This document shows positions 34,476-45,607 of a stretch of DNA of 64,000 nucleotides, piece after piece. Where the stretch lies: contig NC_063439.1 of the NCBI RefSeq assembly GCF_020379485.1, positions 16,947,598-17,011,597 on the forward strand, written 5' to 3'. Each line of letters opens with the position of its first letter. Within the stretch, counting starts at the first letter, position 1. A model generated the notes under the pieces. The model saw only the letters and a list, made by a program, of their open reading frames with translations, ran no database searches and was not told the DNA's origin. The position numbers and the translations under genes were made by a program. The stretch is from Brassica napus. Its lineage: Eukaryota; Streptophyta; Magnoliopsida; Brassicales; Brassicaceae.

Positions 34476-36026
34476 TGTAACGGTCCGGTTCTTGACCCAA
34501 AAATTTCCATAAAAAAATGGGTTTCTCTACGGCCTATTTGGCAAAAACCTAGGGTTCCCCTCACCTTGTCCCTATAAAAGGAATTGCAGCCTCTCCTTTT
34601 GTCTCATCAGAAATCTGAAGCGAAGCTCTGCAGAGAATTTTCGAATGCCGAAAACCCTAGCCGTCGAACTCTCTCTCTCCTGCGCCGTCTCTCTCTTTTC
34701 TCTTTCCTCGCCGTTGCTCTCTCTCTCCTGCGCCGTCTCTCTCTCTCTCTCTCTCCCCCTCCTCGCCGGCGCCTGGGGTGGTGGTGGTGACCATATCTCA
34801 ACCTTCTCTTATCCTTGTTCCAGATCCAAATCTAGGCTAAGGTGGAGTGTCTTGAACCCATCTTGTTTCCATGTACTGTATACTCCTTTGATTAGACCCT
34901 GTTTGAGAGCTAGGTTGATAGAACATGTTTATTACTAGGTTGATAGATGAATGGATCATGATGCATAAGAACCTTCATACTGTTAAATGAGATTTAATGA
35001 ACTGTCTTGTGTTGTTGTGGTGATAATTGATTGGTAATTGATATTTGTATGATTGGCTTGTGTAGTTCCATAGGTTGATTGTGAATGAAAGCTAGGAGGC
35101 TAGTAAGAAATGAATGCTAAGGTAATAGATGACTATTGATTGATAATGTTACTATGTAGAACTTGAATGCGATGTGTAATGTGTGTGATACCGATAACGG
35201 GTGGCATCTAGTGAATGAGTTCAAGTACGAGTCTAAGTGTAAAAGAAAGTGAATGAGAATGAGAATGGATAAGTGAAAGTGAATAAGGATGTGAAAGGAT
35301 AAGTGAATGTATAAGGGAATAACGTTAAGGTTAAGCATGAGTTTGGGGAATCATATAGAGTCTAGAGGGAGTACGTGGGGTAGTAGTTCTACGCTAGGCA
35401 CCCATAGGAGTGTGGTGGAATCCACAGGAATATGGGGTAGTGGTCTAGCGAGAGGTACCCACGGAGAAAGAGAAGACGAGCCAGCCGCGAGAGGCGAGAT
35501 ATAAAAACGTGCATTGTAGAGTCCTTAGTTCATGGTCGGGTATCTGGGTGTTAAAGGTGTCATAAGATTGAGTCATTCTTGTAGGTCGAGTCGGTTAAGT
35601 CTATGGTTGGACGTGTGTGGCAATGAGTGAGATCATTGTATTGACTGATCGTTAGGTTGTTAGAAATGTATGGAATTGAATGTTTGGAAATAAATGATGA
35701 TGATATGAAATGTTAAGATGCATTAACTGATTGTATTGGCTAGTCAGCCCTAGTTCCCGCATAGAGTAGTATAGAGTGTCATGCGGACAGGCTGGTCTAG
35801 AGTCACTTTACTGAGTAACTTGTTGCTCATCTCTCCTTTTCCCTGTGCGCAGGACTGTAAGTAGAAGTATATGGATGTGGGTGGGACGGTATTTCAAAGA
35901 AGGTTATGCATCCGTCGACTCTTGGGACCACTAATGGGACACGTAGGATTGTCTAAATGAGTAGACACGTGTCCATAATACCCTTTCAATAATTCCGGTC
36001 GGACGCTGAGGGATCGGGCTGTTACA
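34476..36026. mobile_element. solo LTR of a Ty3/gypsy-like element, 1,551 bp
   Basis: It starts TGTAACGGTCCGG and ends ATCGGGCTGTTACA, flanked by CGGTG on both sides (34471-34475 and 36027-36031). There is no internal domain. It includes a TATA-like CCTATAAAAGG near 34571 and CT microsatellites at 34666-34760. ORFs within (for example 34584-34790) are low-complexity and not supported. Confidence 0.88.
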
Positions 36027-36031
36027 CGGTG

Positions 36032-36889
36032 GCTGGTGGCTCCTTCGTTCCCCATTACGTCAAGGAGCAACTTCGCTGGATCTTCAACATCAATGCTTTG
36101 TCTCACGTGGTGAATAATTGATCACGTCTCGTTGTCAACAACACAACGTCTCGTCATTAGTGATACCAACGGATGTCACGTAAGCAGAATAAAAGGAAGA
36201 AGAAGAGAAACAAAAGTAAAAGAGATGATGAATAAGGAGATCAAAGGAGGAAGAAGACAAGAAGTGATCTTTCTCTTTGACTGATGATGAAATGACGAAT
36301 GATGATGAATAGATTATGCCCATAAGTAGATGCCAAAATAGAAGGCTATAAGTTTCAGTATATAAACTTGTTAACAGATGCAACTTGTTAAAAGACACGA
36401 TTGTAGAAAAGTTGTGGTTTAAGAGAGGTGCTCTTTCGGAGAAGACAACAAAGGAAACGTCTTTTGGCAAAATAAATTGAGACTATTCTATAAGACAATA
36501 TCCTAAGATTCTAACCGATAAATTATAAAAGTCAAACAAATTTGGCTGTTGGATTGAAGTTTTTTTTCCTATAAAAAACCAGTGAAGTTTCCTATTATAT
36601 ATAGATTCACATATTGTTATGTAAAACTATTACGCATCCGTTAATTTGTGCCAAAAAACAGTAACCGACAAAAAAACTGAATTAAATTCAATAAATGAAA
36701 ACGTTTTGATTGAAATTAATAAGTTGACTAGTAAAAGGGGAAAAGTGGTTTAAGGGACGACCAAGTTAAGTAGCCGCCGGAGAAGAAAAAAAACATCTCC
36801 TCCTTTTTTTCTTTTTTAAATTTCTTCATTAATATTAATTGCTCAAAGATTCTCCTCATACCAAAAAGCGCGACTTTTCCTGGTTTCCG
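36032..36889 (+). other. upstream region of the DHHC gene
   Basis: 36032-36120 continues the solo LTR target sequence. The rest is AT-rich. A TATA-like TATTATATATAG lies near 36592, about 300 bp before the ATG. A T-rich pyrimidine tract at 36803-36830 would lie in the 5' leader. Promoter assignment is tentative. Confidence 0.35.
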
Positions 36890-38624
36890 ATGTTACCCTC
36901 GCAGCCGCAAGATCGCCATCTCGGAGCTCCGGGTCCTAGCGGCGGCGGCGGCGGTGGTGGAGATGAGCTCATTAGAACGTACAAGGGTTGGAAAGGAGAT
37001 AACGTGAGCTTCTCTGTCTCTTGTTATGATTTCGTTTTCTGGGTCCGTTAGATTAAAGAGCCTTTTGAGTAAGATCTGAATCGAAAGCTTCTCTCTTTCG
37101 GTGGAATCTAATCATAATCTCTCTTTTTCTGGGAATTTATTGGTGCAGCTTTCTTGATTTGACTTTGAAGTTGTTTTCATTTTTCAGGTGTTCTGCTTTG
37201 GAGGAAGGCTTGTGTTTGGACCCGATGCTCGGACTATACTCATCACCATCTTCTTGATCACTGCTCCTGTCACTATCTTCTGCGTTTTCGTTGGCAGAAA
37301 GTTTATTGATGACTATCCTCACCATCGAGGAGTATCAGTTCTCGCCATAGCTGTTGGTCTTAATTTACTGGTGAGTCCAAATGTTAGTTCCCTCCCTCAT
37401 CCTGGCCTCGAAATGATACTAAAGTATTTCAACCTCCACAGGATCTAGTATTTCTGTTTATAACCTCGGGGCGAGACCCTGGAATCATACCGCGTAATCT
37501 GTATCCTCCTGAGCCAGAGAGTAACGGAGAGCCACGTCTTGCTCATACTCCTACTCAGACCCGGTTGCCTCGGACAAAAGAAATGCTTGTGAATGGAATC
37601 ACTGTCAAGATCAAATACTGTGACACCTGCATGCTTTACAGACCGCCCCGTGCTTCTCACTGCTCCATATGCGATAACTGCGTTGAGAAATTTGACCATC
37701 ACTGTCCATGGCTTGGTCAATGCATTGGATTGGTAATGGCTCTTTAACCAAATCGTCTTTGTTATATCTCTGAATTCGCTTTTTATCTTTTGTTTAAAAT
37801 GCAGAGAAACTACAGGTTCTACTTCATGTTTGTATTGTGCTCGGCTCTTCTCTGCATTTATGTCCATGTGTTTTGCTGGATCTACGTCAAGAGGATTATG
37901 GATGGTGAGAAGATAAGCATCTGGAAGGCGCTTATCAAGACTCCTGCTTCCATCGCCCTAATACTCTACTCTTTTGTCTCTGTCTGGTTCGTTGGTGGGC
38001 TTACTGGCTTCCACTTGTACCTAATCGGTACCAATCAGGTAAAGCTCTTGTTTCATTACAAAACCGTTTGAATAATGTAGCTTCTTGCTAACATTCGCTC
38101 TCTGTTGTGGGTTTTTGCAGTCAACTTACGAAAACTTTAGGTATCGGTATGATAGACATGAGAACCCTTTCAACAAAGGGATAGTTGGGAACTTCATGGA
38201 AGTGTTCTGCACAAAGGTTCCCTTATCTAAGAACAGTTTCAGAGCAAAGGTACCAAAGGAGCCAGCGATCCCACCAAGGATAGTAAACGGAGCCATGTCA
38301 AGCCCGAGCTTGCAGAAAGTTTCCCACGACATAGAGATGGGGAGAAAACCTGTGTGGCACGAGACGGTAGAAGAAGAGCTCGGTGACTTGGAAAAGGACA
38401 TGGAAACAACGGTTACATCGAGGGATTTGAGCAGAATGCTTCCACCAGAAGAATCTGAAGGGCGTGGGATTATGCATTCAAGAGAGTCGAGCAGGGGAAG
38501 GAGAGGAGGTAGCTGGGAATTCTCAAGCCGTGTTAACGAAGATTTAAGAACAAGAGATGAGTCTGTGTCGATAAGAGTTGGTGAAGATAGCTCAGAGTCT
38601 TCAGGCAATGTTGCTTCCAGATAA
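36890..38624 (+). CDS. DHHC protein S-acyltransferase (palmitoyltransferase), five exons
   Basis: Attaches palmitate to cysteines of target proteins at endomembranes or the plasma membrane. Coding exons are 36890-37003, 37188-37370, 37442-37732, 37805-38038 and 38121-38624, all GT-AG and phase 0, giving 441 residues. An N-terminal Gly run (residues 18-24) precedes WKGDN. Membrane segments lie at about 54-73, 88-109, 200-222 and 246-268. The cysteine-rich domain (KYCDTC...HCSICDNC) carries DHHC at 184-187 (37694-37705). STYE at 275-278 stands where the TTxE motif is usual. The Ser/Arg-rich cytosolic tail carries [20 protein letters not shown]. All parts are intact, and the length fits plant PATs. 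The exact Arabidopsis orthologue was not determined. Confidence 0.95.
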
Positions 38625-39289
38625 ATTACAGGTTGAGATATCTGATGCAGCAACATTTAGAAGCAGAACTGGAACTGGTATAGCACGGTTATAGTCTCCG
38701 GTTTACGCCAATTACACTATTAAAAAAGCCTAAGAAAAAGATCAATCAAGATTTTGATTCATTCAGGTTTGCTTGTTTGTTTACATCACTGTAACGAGTT
38801 TGTGTAAAGTAAATGTTTTATTTGACAAGAAAGCTTTTTAAATTATTGGTACAAAACATACAGTCACAGACCAAGGTAACAAACAATATAGGCATTTACG
38901 TACCTTCGGTTTACTTGAGAAAGCATCTGAGAGTAACCTTTTAATAGTGTTTTGTAAACTGTACCGGCCAACTATGATTCTTTCATTTAACTGAGTTCAG
39001 GTTTGTACTAGAACTGGATTTAATTGGAATCAGTAATAACAGTGAAAACCCGGTAAAAACAGTCTGAACTGGTGACCGACCCGGGTTTATTAGAAAAACC
39101 ATTTTTCAATGTTTTGTACATTAGAGTTTGGTGTTATAAAAAAGTAGATTAGAGTTATTTCACTTGGCTTTGATTTAGTAAGATTTATTATTAGATTTGA
39201 GATAACCTAAATTGAACAAAAAGAAAAAAAAAATGTGGGCACAAAAACCAAAAGTCTAGATGAAGAATTTTATAGAAACTTGTTTGAGA
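38625..39289 (+). other. 3' flank of the DHHC gene
   Basis: Includes the probable 3' UTR up to about 38830 (AT-rich with GTAAATGTTTTATTTG). Beyond this no feature was recognised. Confidence 0.4.
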
Positions 39290-40485
39290 TTGGGTTATAT
39301 CGCTCGGAGAAGGTACATCGAGTAAACAGAACCCGATCCAATTGATTTAAAAGCGATCAAAGAAATATGCCGACTTAGAGAAAAAAGGAAACAAGTCGAC
39401 CATAACGGAGTAGACCGATGACCGAAATGAGACATTCACAAACACATGCAATTCGACACAAGATTAAAGTTTTTCATAATTACGTTGCTCTTGTCGAGTT
39501 GATCCTCTTTCACAAGTTCGTCGTTTTTACATTTTAATCGACTTTCAATTGATCAATAAACGTTTTTCTAATAACTTGTCATCGAATTCATGCCCTCAAC
39601 TCGTATGTGACGAATTCAGATTAAACATTGGTGCAGTATGTGGGGACCCAAAAGCAACACCAAGAAAGATAAAATATGTCTAGAGATGATCTAACCGACT
39701 CAGGGATTGCTCCGCCGATAACAAATCTCGCCACCATGATGGCCAAGATGAAAGATATGATGGAGCGCCTTACTCAACAAGACGCTGCAAAGAAAGTAAC
39801 GAACGATCTGTCTGCCGCAACATGCTGCTGTGCCGTGAGCCTGAAACAACGAGAAAGTGACATTTTCAAACAAACAACTCTATGGCTCAGAGGCCGATCA
39901 AGCAACAAACCAACAAATCATTCTATAGAGCATGATGCAAGATATCACCTCAAAGATACACAAAGTAACGAGTTCAGCTCCAGTATAAAAGGTGTCCTCG
40001 CCGAAACGCTCTTGCCGAAATGTCTGAAGAATTCTTTTACAAAGTAGATCACCGACATAAAAATTCACCACACATACAAGTTGAGAGTCCCAACCTTCTC
40101 AAAAGACTCTGATCCTAGCGATCACACGACCACGTTCAACATATACATGGGAGAGACACACTTTCCCAACTACCATAAACAAAAAAAACATGACACCAAA
40201 GAGTGCAAAACACAGCTCCAAGATGAACTCTTATCAGCATTCAACAAAGGTGTAGTGATCCCGGGTACTCCAAAAAAGAAAACCGCCAAAATAAGAAAAG
40301 TTGGATCAAGAGAAAAAAAGAACCATCAAAAAGTTTCAGAATTGACCTCAAGTCGATCGACCAAAAGATCAAGACGCAGCTGCCCCCATCGTCTGGTGCG
40401 AACCGAGGACGAAAGCTCGTTACAGATTATAAAAAAAAACATTATGTCTACTAGTCTCCGTCTCCCTTCTAGGGACACTTCTTGA
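39290..40485 (+). mobile_element. Tat-like Ty3/gypsy relic: LTR end, primer site and gag
   Basis: 39290-39627 is an LTR end (CATCGAGTAAAC ... ATTAAACA) similar to the relic at 62540-62760. It is followed by TTGGTGCAGTATGTGGGGAC (39628 on), which resembles the usual Tat primer site. A degenerate gag frame follows. The element is cut off at about 40485, and the next sequence reads on the other strand. Confidence 0.6.
39676..40485 (+). pseudogene. Tat-like gag remnant
   Basis: Two frames, 39676-40047 (MSRDDLTDSG..., with MMAKMKDMMERLTQQD) and 40081-40485 (LRVPTFSKDSDPSDHTTTFN, then KQKKHDTKECKTQL). They match the order of a gypsy gag: N-terminal region, core, and a zinc-knuckle area. The middle appears deleted, because the core is followed within about 20 residues by the knuckle-like part, and the cysteine pattern is incomplete. 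Not functional. Confidence 0.55.
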
Positions 40486-40489
40486 TGAA

Positions 40490-40780
40490 TTCATTAGGAG
40501 GATCGTCTATACCCTGTTCACCATGACCATGGGCGGCCTGCTCGTTTGGGTTCTCGTTTCCTTCTTCGAAATCTTCTCTTGAGGAGCTTTTTCTTGAGTC
40601 AGTTTTACACTCACCCACTGATCCACTCCAGTTTTATCTTGAACTTGGACTTCAATTGTAGGATCCTCGGTCTCAGGTGAACGAAGGTCAGTGAGAGCCT
40701 ATGTTGACATCAGAGTTGCATTCTTACCAAACTGGTGTCCAACAACTGGCGCAGGAATCTCGGAAGCTGGATTTTCCAGG
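40490..40780 (-). pseudogene. unidentified minus-strand coding remnant, part 1
   Basis: On the minus strand a frame with one stop encodes ENPASEIPAPVVGHQFGKNA, then DPTIEVQVQDKTGVDQWVSV and a Lys/Thr/Pro-rich stretch. It continues 5' beyond the intact copia insertion at 45608-45788. The composition is that of a transposon ORF (gag or LINE ORF1), but I do not recognise the family. Confidence 0.35.
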
Positions 40781-40785
40781 AGAGG

Positions 40786-40989
40786 TATTGGAGGAGATAT
40801 CGGAGGATAATAACAATATCGGAGGATAATAACAATGTGTTAGGATATACTTACGAGAGTTAGAGATAATGACGTAATCTAGGAGATAATATCTTAACGA
40901 CAAATGTCGGTGTACAATGTAGTATATATGCTCGTGTGAATGAATGAACAAAACATCTTTTCCAGTTACATCTATTCTGTTTATTTACA
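40786..40989 (+). repeat. copia 5' LTR
   Basis: Runs TATTGGAGGAG to TTTATTTACA. It holds a 19-bp tandem duplication (ATATCGGAGGATAATAACA twice, 40798-40835) and a TATA-like GTAGTATATATG near 40919, the probable promoter. Confidence 0.93.
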
Positions 40990-41003
40990 TGGTATCAGAG
41001 CAT
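40990..41003 (+). promoter_or_regulatory. copia primer-binding site
   Basis: TGGTATCAGAGCAT directly follows the LTR, complementary to the 3' end of initiator-methionine tRNA. Confidence 0.9.
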
Positions 41004-41040
41004 CGATCAGCATAAAAACGTTTAACACACGAGCTGAGAG

Positions 41041-44000
41041 ATGGGTGATGAAGATGAATCGAAGCAAGTGGTGACGAAACAGAGTAATGCAGTGATAACA
41101 TCGCCATACACTTTGTTCTCGTCGGATAATCCGGATGCTTTGATCACGTCCGTTCAGTTGAAAGGTGACAATTACAACGAATGGGCGATGGAGATGATGA
41201 ACGCTCTTAGAGCAAAGAAGAAAAATGGGTTCGTTGACGGAACCTTGCCAAAACCAACTGAAGGCGATCCAGATTTGGAGTCTTGGTTGAGTGTGAACTC
41301 AATGATTGTGGGGTGGATCAGATCTTCGATAGAGCCGAGGGTTCGATCTACAGTGACCTTCATCACTGAAGCTTACAAGCTTTGGGAGAACTTGAAGAAG
41401 CGCTTTGAAGTGGGAAATAAGGTTCGAATACATCAGCTGATGGAGCAGCTTGCATCTTGTCGACAAAACGGAGAGGCTGTCATAGATTATTATGGAAAGT
41501 TGGTGATGATGTGGGAAGAGTTACAAACCTACAAACCACCGCCGGCGTGTAGCTGCTCTGCTGCGGTTGTCTATGAGAAAGAAAGAGAGGATGAAAGAGT
41601 TCATCAGTTCATTATGGGACTGGATGAGTCGAGATTTGGGAACGTCGTGACAGCTATAATAGAAGCTGACGAGTTGCCAGACTTGGGGAAGGCTTACGCC
41701 AAAGTAATCAGAGAGGAAGCACGTTTGAGTTCAGCCAAAGCTCGTGAAACGGTTCCACAAGAAGCGATTGGTTTTGTGTCTCGACGTGAAGGACAAACTG
41801 AAGCGTGTGACACAAGTAATAACTCTTCTTTTGGAAACAGAGCAAGGGATCGTTTGTGCTCGCATTGTGGGAAGACAGGACATGAGAAGAACAACTGCTG
41901 GCAGATTATTGGATATCCTGAATGGATGAATGAGAAACGTGGACGAGGATCAGGCAGAGGTCGTGGTGGTTCCAGTGGTGCCTCCAGTGCTGGAAGAGGA
42001 GGCCGCGGTTATGCAAACACTGCACACGCAACCAGTGCTCACGGTGCTGGTGGACCTGATCTCACTCCGGAACAATGGAAAGCCATCACTCAGATCATAA
42101 ATGATGGCAAGACTGGTGGCCAGTCAGAGAAGTTGTCTGGTAAGAGTCTCGGTGACGTGATTATAGACTCCGGGGCCTCTCATCATATGACCGGTGATAT
42201 AAGTCAGCTGGTTGGTGTGAGAGGAACCCCACCATGTGTTGTTGGATTTGCAGACGGTGGTACTTCTACGTCTTGTCAAATGGGAGACTTGATCCTTAGT
42301 GACAAGATATCACTAAAAGACGTTCTGTTTGTGCCGTCATTAGACTGCACGTTGATTTCAGTATCAAAGTTGTTGAAACATAGCAACTGTTTCGCGTTGT
42401 TTACTGATACTATTGTTGTCTTGCAGGACCGTTCTTCGAAGACTCTGATTGGAGCCGGTGAGGAACGTGATGGGGTGTATTTCTTCAGAGATGTGCGAGT
42501 TGGACGAGCTAACAGAGCTGATGGGAACAAGGATCAACTCTTGTGGCACAGAAGACTTGGACATCCAGCTTTTGCGATTTCTTCTTCTTTACCTATGCTT
42601 TCTGGTGTTTTGAATAAAGCTTGCTCTAGTCCGTGTGACGTGTGTTTTAGAGCTAAGCAAACAAGAGATGTTTTTAATGACAGTATCAATAAAACAAGTC
42701 AGTGTTTTGAACTTATTCATGTGGATGTTTGGGGTCCATACCGAGTACCTGCAACATGCGGAGCTGTGTATTTTCTTACTGTTGTGGATGATTTCTCTAG
42801 AGCCGTATGGACTTACCTGTTGCTGGAAAAATCCGAAGTTAAGAAAGTTATGCAACGGTTTTATGCTTATGCGGAGACACAGTTCAAACTACAAGTTCAA
42901 AAAGTCAGGAGTGATAACGGCACGGAATTCATGTGTCTCGGGGAGTTCTTTCAGGAGAAAGGGATCGTGCATCAAACAAGCTGCGTTGACACACCTCAAC
43001 AAAACGGGAGAGTGGAGAGAAAGCATAGACATATCTTGAATGTAGCAAGAGCATTGTTGTTTCAATCTAGTATGCCGGTTGAATTTTGGGGTGAGGCGAT
43101 CTCCACAGCTACTCATGTTATTAACATGACTCCCACCAAGTTGTTAGATGGATGCACACCATATGAGAAGTTGTTTGGTACCAAGCCACCATATGAAACA
43201 TTGCGTGTGTTTGGATCATTGTGTTATGTGCACAGGCGTGACAGAGTTAAAGACAAGCTCGGGGAAAGAAGCAGACGCTGCGTGTTTGTTGGATATCCTT
43301 TTGGGAAGAAGGCCTGGAGGGTCTACGATCTAGACAACAAGAAATTTCTAGTGTCTAGAGATGTCAGCTTCTCAGAAGAAGTATTTCCATACAGTCAGAA
43401 TGTTGTTGGACCAATGGAACAAGTCACGCCAACGGGGGGACCAGATGATGACTGGATAATAGATATCGGAGGAAACAAAGGGAATGTTACGCAACCACCT
43501 ATTGGAACACAACCAGAAGAGAGTTTAAGTTCAGCTACAGAGGAAGTTGATACTGGAGTTGATACTGGATCAGGGGAGTTGGTGAACAAAGAGACTACTG
43601 AATCTGAGAAAGAAGTAACGCCAGAACCAGAAATGGGCAGAGGATGCAGAGAGAAAATACCTTCTGTTAAGTTGAGAGATTACGTGAGTTACAATGCTTG
43701 TCGCTTGAAAGACAAAACACCCCATCACGACCTCAAATCAGAGTCTTCACCAACGGTCTCAGGTAGCACGCCTTATCCTCTTGAGAATTATATTTCTGAT
43801 GAACGTTTTTCTCCAGCTCATAAAGTATTCTTAGCTGCTATAACAAGTGATCGAGAACCAAAGAGTTACAAAGAGGCATTCCAACAGAAGATTTGGCGTG
43901 AATCTATGCAGAAAGAGATAACGGCCTTTGAAGAAAATGAGACGTTCAGTGTGGTTGATCTGCCTCCTGGTAAGAAAGCCATTGGAAACATGTGGATTTA

Positions 44001-45423
44001 CAAATACAAATATAATGCAGATGGCACAATTGAACGACCAAAGTCTCGCTTAGTGGCATTGGGAAATAGGCAAGTGAAGAACAGAGACTTCAAAGAGACG
44101 TTTGCTCCGGTAGCGAAGATGACTACAGTTCGGAGTTTGCTGCGTGTGGTTGCTGGAAAAGGTTGGATTGTGCATCAAATGGATGTGCACAATGCCTTCT
44201 TACATGGAGACCTCAAAGAAGAGGTGTATATGAAGCTACCTCAAGGCTTCAAGTGTTCTGATCCCAGCAAGGTGCTCAGATTGCATAAGGCGGTTTATGG
44301 ACTGAAGCAAGCTCCGCGATGCTGGTTTGCTAAGCTTACTGATGCACTCAAGAAGTATGGTTTTAAGCATTCTTATGCCGATTACTCATTATTCATATAC
44401 TCAAGGAAAGGTGTAGAACTCAGGGTATTGATCTATGTTGACGATCTGTTGGTTTGTGGTAATGACGTGAAGTTTGTGAACAAGTTCAAAGAGTATCTAA
44501 GTGAGTGTTTTCATATGAAGGACTTGGGTAAATTGAAGTATTTTCTCGGCATTGAAGTGGGTCGTGGTGAAGAAGGGTTCATGCTGACACAGAGGAAGTA
44601 TGCATTAGACTTGATTGCAGATGTTGGTCTCCTTGGTTCGAAGCCAGCCGCAACTCCAATGGAACAACAACACAAACTGGCGCTTGATACGAGTCCGTTT
44701 GTACGCGACGCTGAGCAGTACAGGAGATTGATAGGGCGCTTGATATATTTGACGATAACACGACCAGATATTTCGTATTCAGTACATATATTGTCTCAGT
44801 TCATGAAAGCGCCAAGAGAGATGCAATGGGACGCTGCTCTGCGAGTTGTGAAATATCTTAAAGGAACGGCTGGCCAGGGGATAATGTTAAGCTCACAGAG
44901 TGAACTAAATCTGTCCGTGTATTGTGACGCTGACTGGTCGGCATGTCCGGTTACGAGAAGATCTTTGAGTGCATATGTAACTCTAGTGGGAGATTCGCCA
45001 GTATCATGGAAAACAAAGAAACAGAGTGTGGTGTCTCACTCATCTGCTGAAGCAGAGTATAGGTCCATGGCTCAAGCAACCAGGGAAGTTAAGTGGCTTC
45101 GGCGGTTGTTAAGTGATTTGGGAGCTACACAGTCAAGGCCTTCGAAGATGTATTGTGATAGCAAGTCCGCTATGTACATCGCAGCTAATCCAGTCTTCCA
45201 CGAGCGAACTAAGCATATAGAGTCTGATTGTCATCAGGTTAGAGATGCCACACAGGACGGGACACTGGAGACAATTCACGTGCGAACCACTGAACAGGTC
45301 GCAGACGTGTTGACTAAGGCACTGGGGAGAGTTCAGTTTGAGTGCTTGTTGTTCAAGTTGGGAGTACGAAACTTTCATATTCCCAACTTGAGGGGGAGTA
45401 TTGGAGGAGATATCGGAGGATAA
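41041..45423 (+). CDS. copia Gag-Pol polyprotein, 1,460 residues, intact
   Basis: A single ORF starting 51 bp after the primer site begins. The N-terminal gag (residues 1-230) includes QLKGDNYNEWAMEMMNALRA, followed by a CCHC knuckle (CSHCGKTGHEKNNC, about 273-286). Protease follows at about 373 (IIDSGASHHMTGD), then the pre-integrase motif WHRRLGHP (about 502). The integrase core has HVDVWGP, VRSDNGTEF and PQQNGRVERKHR (about 560-665). RT runs from about 960, with active site YVDDLL at 1132. RNase H shows DADWSACPVTRRSLS (about 1295) and HSSAEAEYRSM. All catalytic residues looked for are present and there are no stops or shifts. The stop lies 25 bp inside the 3' LTR. Confidence 0.95.
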   Translation: MGDEDESKQVVTKQSNAVITSPYTLFSSDNPDALITSVQLKGDNYNEWAMEMMNALRAKKKNGFVDGTLPKPTEGDPDLESWLSVNSMIVGWIRSSIEPRVRSTVTFITEAYKLWENLKKRFEVGNKVRIHQLMEQLASCRQNGEAVIDYYGKLVMMWEELQTYKPPPACSCSAAVVYEKEREDERVHQFIMGLDESRFGNVVTAIIEADELPDLGKAYAKVIREEARLSSAKARETVPQEAIGFVSRREGQTEACDTSNNSSFGNRARDRLCSHCGKTGHEKNNCWQIIGYPEWMNEKRGRGSGRGRGGSSGASSAGRGGRGYANTAHATSAHGAGGPDLTPEQWKAITQIINDGKTGGQSEKLSGKSLGDVIIDSGASHHMTGDISQLVGVRGTPPCVVGFADGGTSTSCQMGDLILSDKISLKDVLFVPSLDCTLISVSKLLKHSNCFALFTDTIVVLQDRSSKTLIGAGEERDGVYFFRDVRVGRANRADGNKDQLLWHRRLGHPAFAISSSLPMLSGVLNKACSSPCDVCFRAKQTRDVFNDSINKTSQCFELIHVDVWGPYRVPATCGAVYFLTVVDDFSRAVWTYLLLEKSEVKKVMQRFYAYAETQFKLQVQKVRSDNGTEFMCLGEFFQEKGIVHQTSCVDTPQQNGRVERKHRHILNVARALLFQSSMPVEFWGEAISTATHVINMTPTKLLDGCTPYEKLFGTKPPYETLRVFGSLCYVHRRDRVKDKLGERSRRCVFVGYPFGKKAWRVYDLDNKKFLVSRDVSFSEEVFPYSQNVVGPMEQVTPTGGPDDDWIIDIGGNKGNVTQPPIGTQPEESLSSATEEVDTGVDTGSGELVNKETTESEKEVTPEPEMGRGCREKIPSVKLRDYVSYNACRLKDKTPHHDLKSESSPTVSGSTPYPLENYISDERFSPAHKVFLAAITSDREPKSYKEAFQQKIWRESMQKEITAFEENETFSVVDLPPGKKAIGNMWIYKYKYNADGTIERPKSRLVALGNRQVKNRDFKETFAPVAKMTTVRSLLRVVAGKGWIVHQMDVHNAFLHGDLKEEVYMKLPQGFKCSDPSKVLRLHKAVYGLKQAPRCWFAKLTDALKKYGFKHSYADYSLFIYSRKGVELRVLIYVDDLLVCGNDVKFVNKFKEYLSECFHMKDLGKLKYFLGIEVGRGEEGFMLTQRKYALDLIADVGLLGSKPAATPMEQQHKLALDTSPFVRDAEQYRRLIGRLIYLTITRPDISYSVHILSQFMKAPREMQWDAALRVVKYLKGTAGQGIMLSSQSELNLSVYCDADWSACPVTRRSLSAYVTLVGDSPVSWKTKKQSVVSHSSAEAEYRSMAQATREVKWLRRLLSDLGATQSRPSKMYCDSKSAMYIAANPVFHERTKHIESDCHQVRDATQDGTLETIHVRTTEQVADVLTKALGRVQFECLLFKLGVRNFHIPNLRGSIGGDIGG
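45388..45398 (+). promoter_or_regulatory. copia polypurine tract
   Basis: TTGAGGGGGAG immediately before the 3' LTR, within the last codons of the ORF. Confidence 0.85.
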
Positions 45424-45602
45424 TAACAATATCGGAGGATAATAACAATGTGTTAGGATATACTTACGAGAGTTAGAGATAATGACGTAATCTAGGAGAT
45501 AATATCTTAACGACAAACGTCGGTGTACAATGTAGTATATATGCTCGTGTGAATGAATGAACAAAACATCTTTTCCAGTTACATCTATTCTGTTTATTTA
45601 CA
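45399..45602 (+). repeat. copia 3' LTR
   Basis: 204 bp, one substitution from the 5' LTR, followed by AGAGG. Confidence 0.93.
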
Positions 45603-45607
45603 AGAGG

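Larger units (their letters stand above)
40786..45602 (+). mobile_element. intact Ty1/copia retrotransposon, 4.8 kb
   Basis: Two 204-bp LTRs differ by one substitution (ATGTC versus ACGTC). The 5-bp target duplication is AGAGG (40781-40785, 45603-45607). A primer site abuts the left LTR, and a polypurine tract TTGAGGGGGAG abuts the right one. One uninterrupted gag-pol ORF lies between. Size and LTR length fit the Ale group, an inference. It is recent and appears potentially autonomous. The LTRs start TA, not TG. Confidence 0.95.

Noticed and set aside
36839..36889. Upstream in-frame extension of the first DHHC exon
   Set aside because: It would need a TTG start; the ATG at 36890 gives a normal N-terminus.
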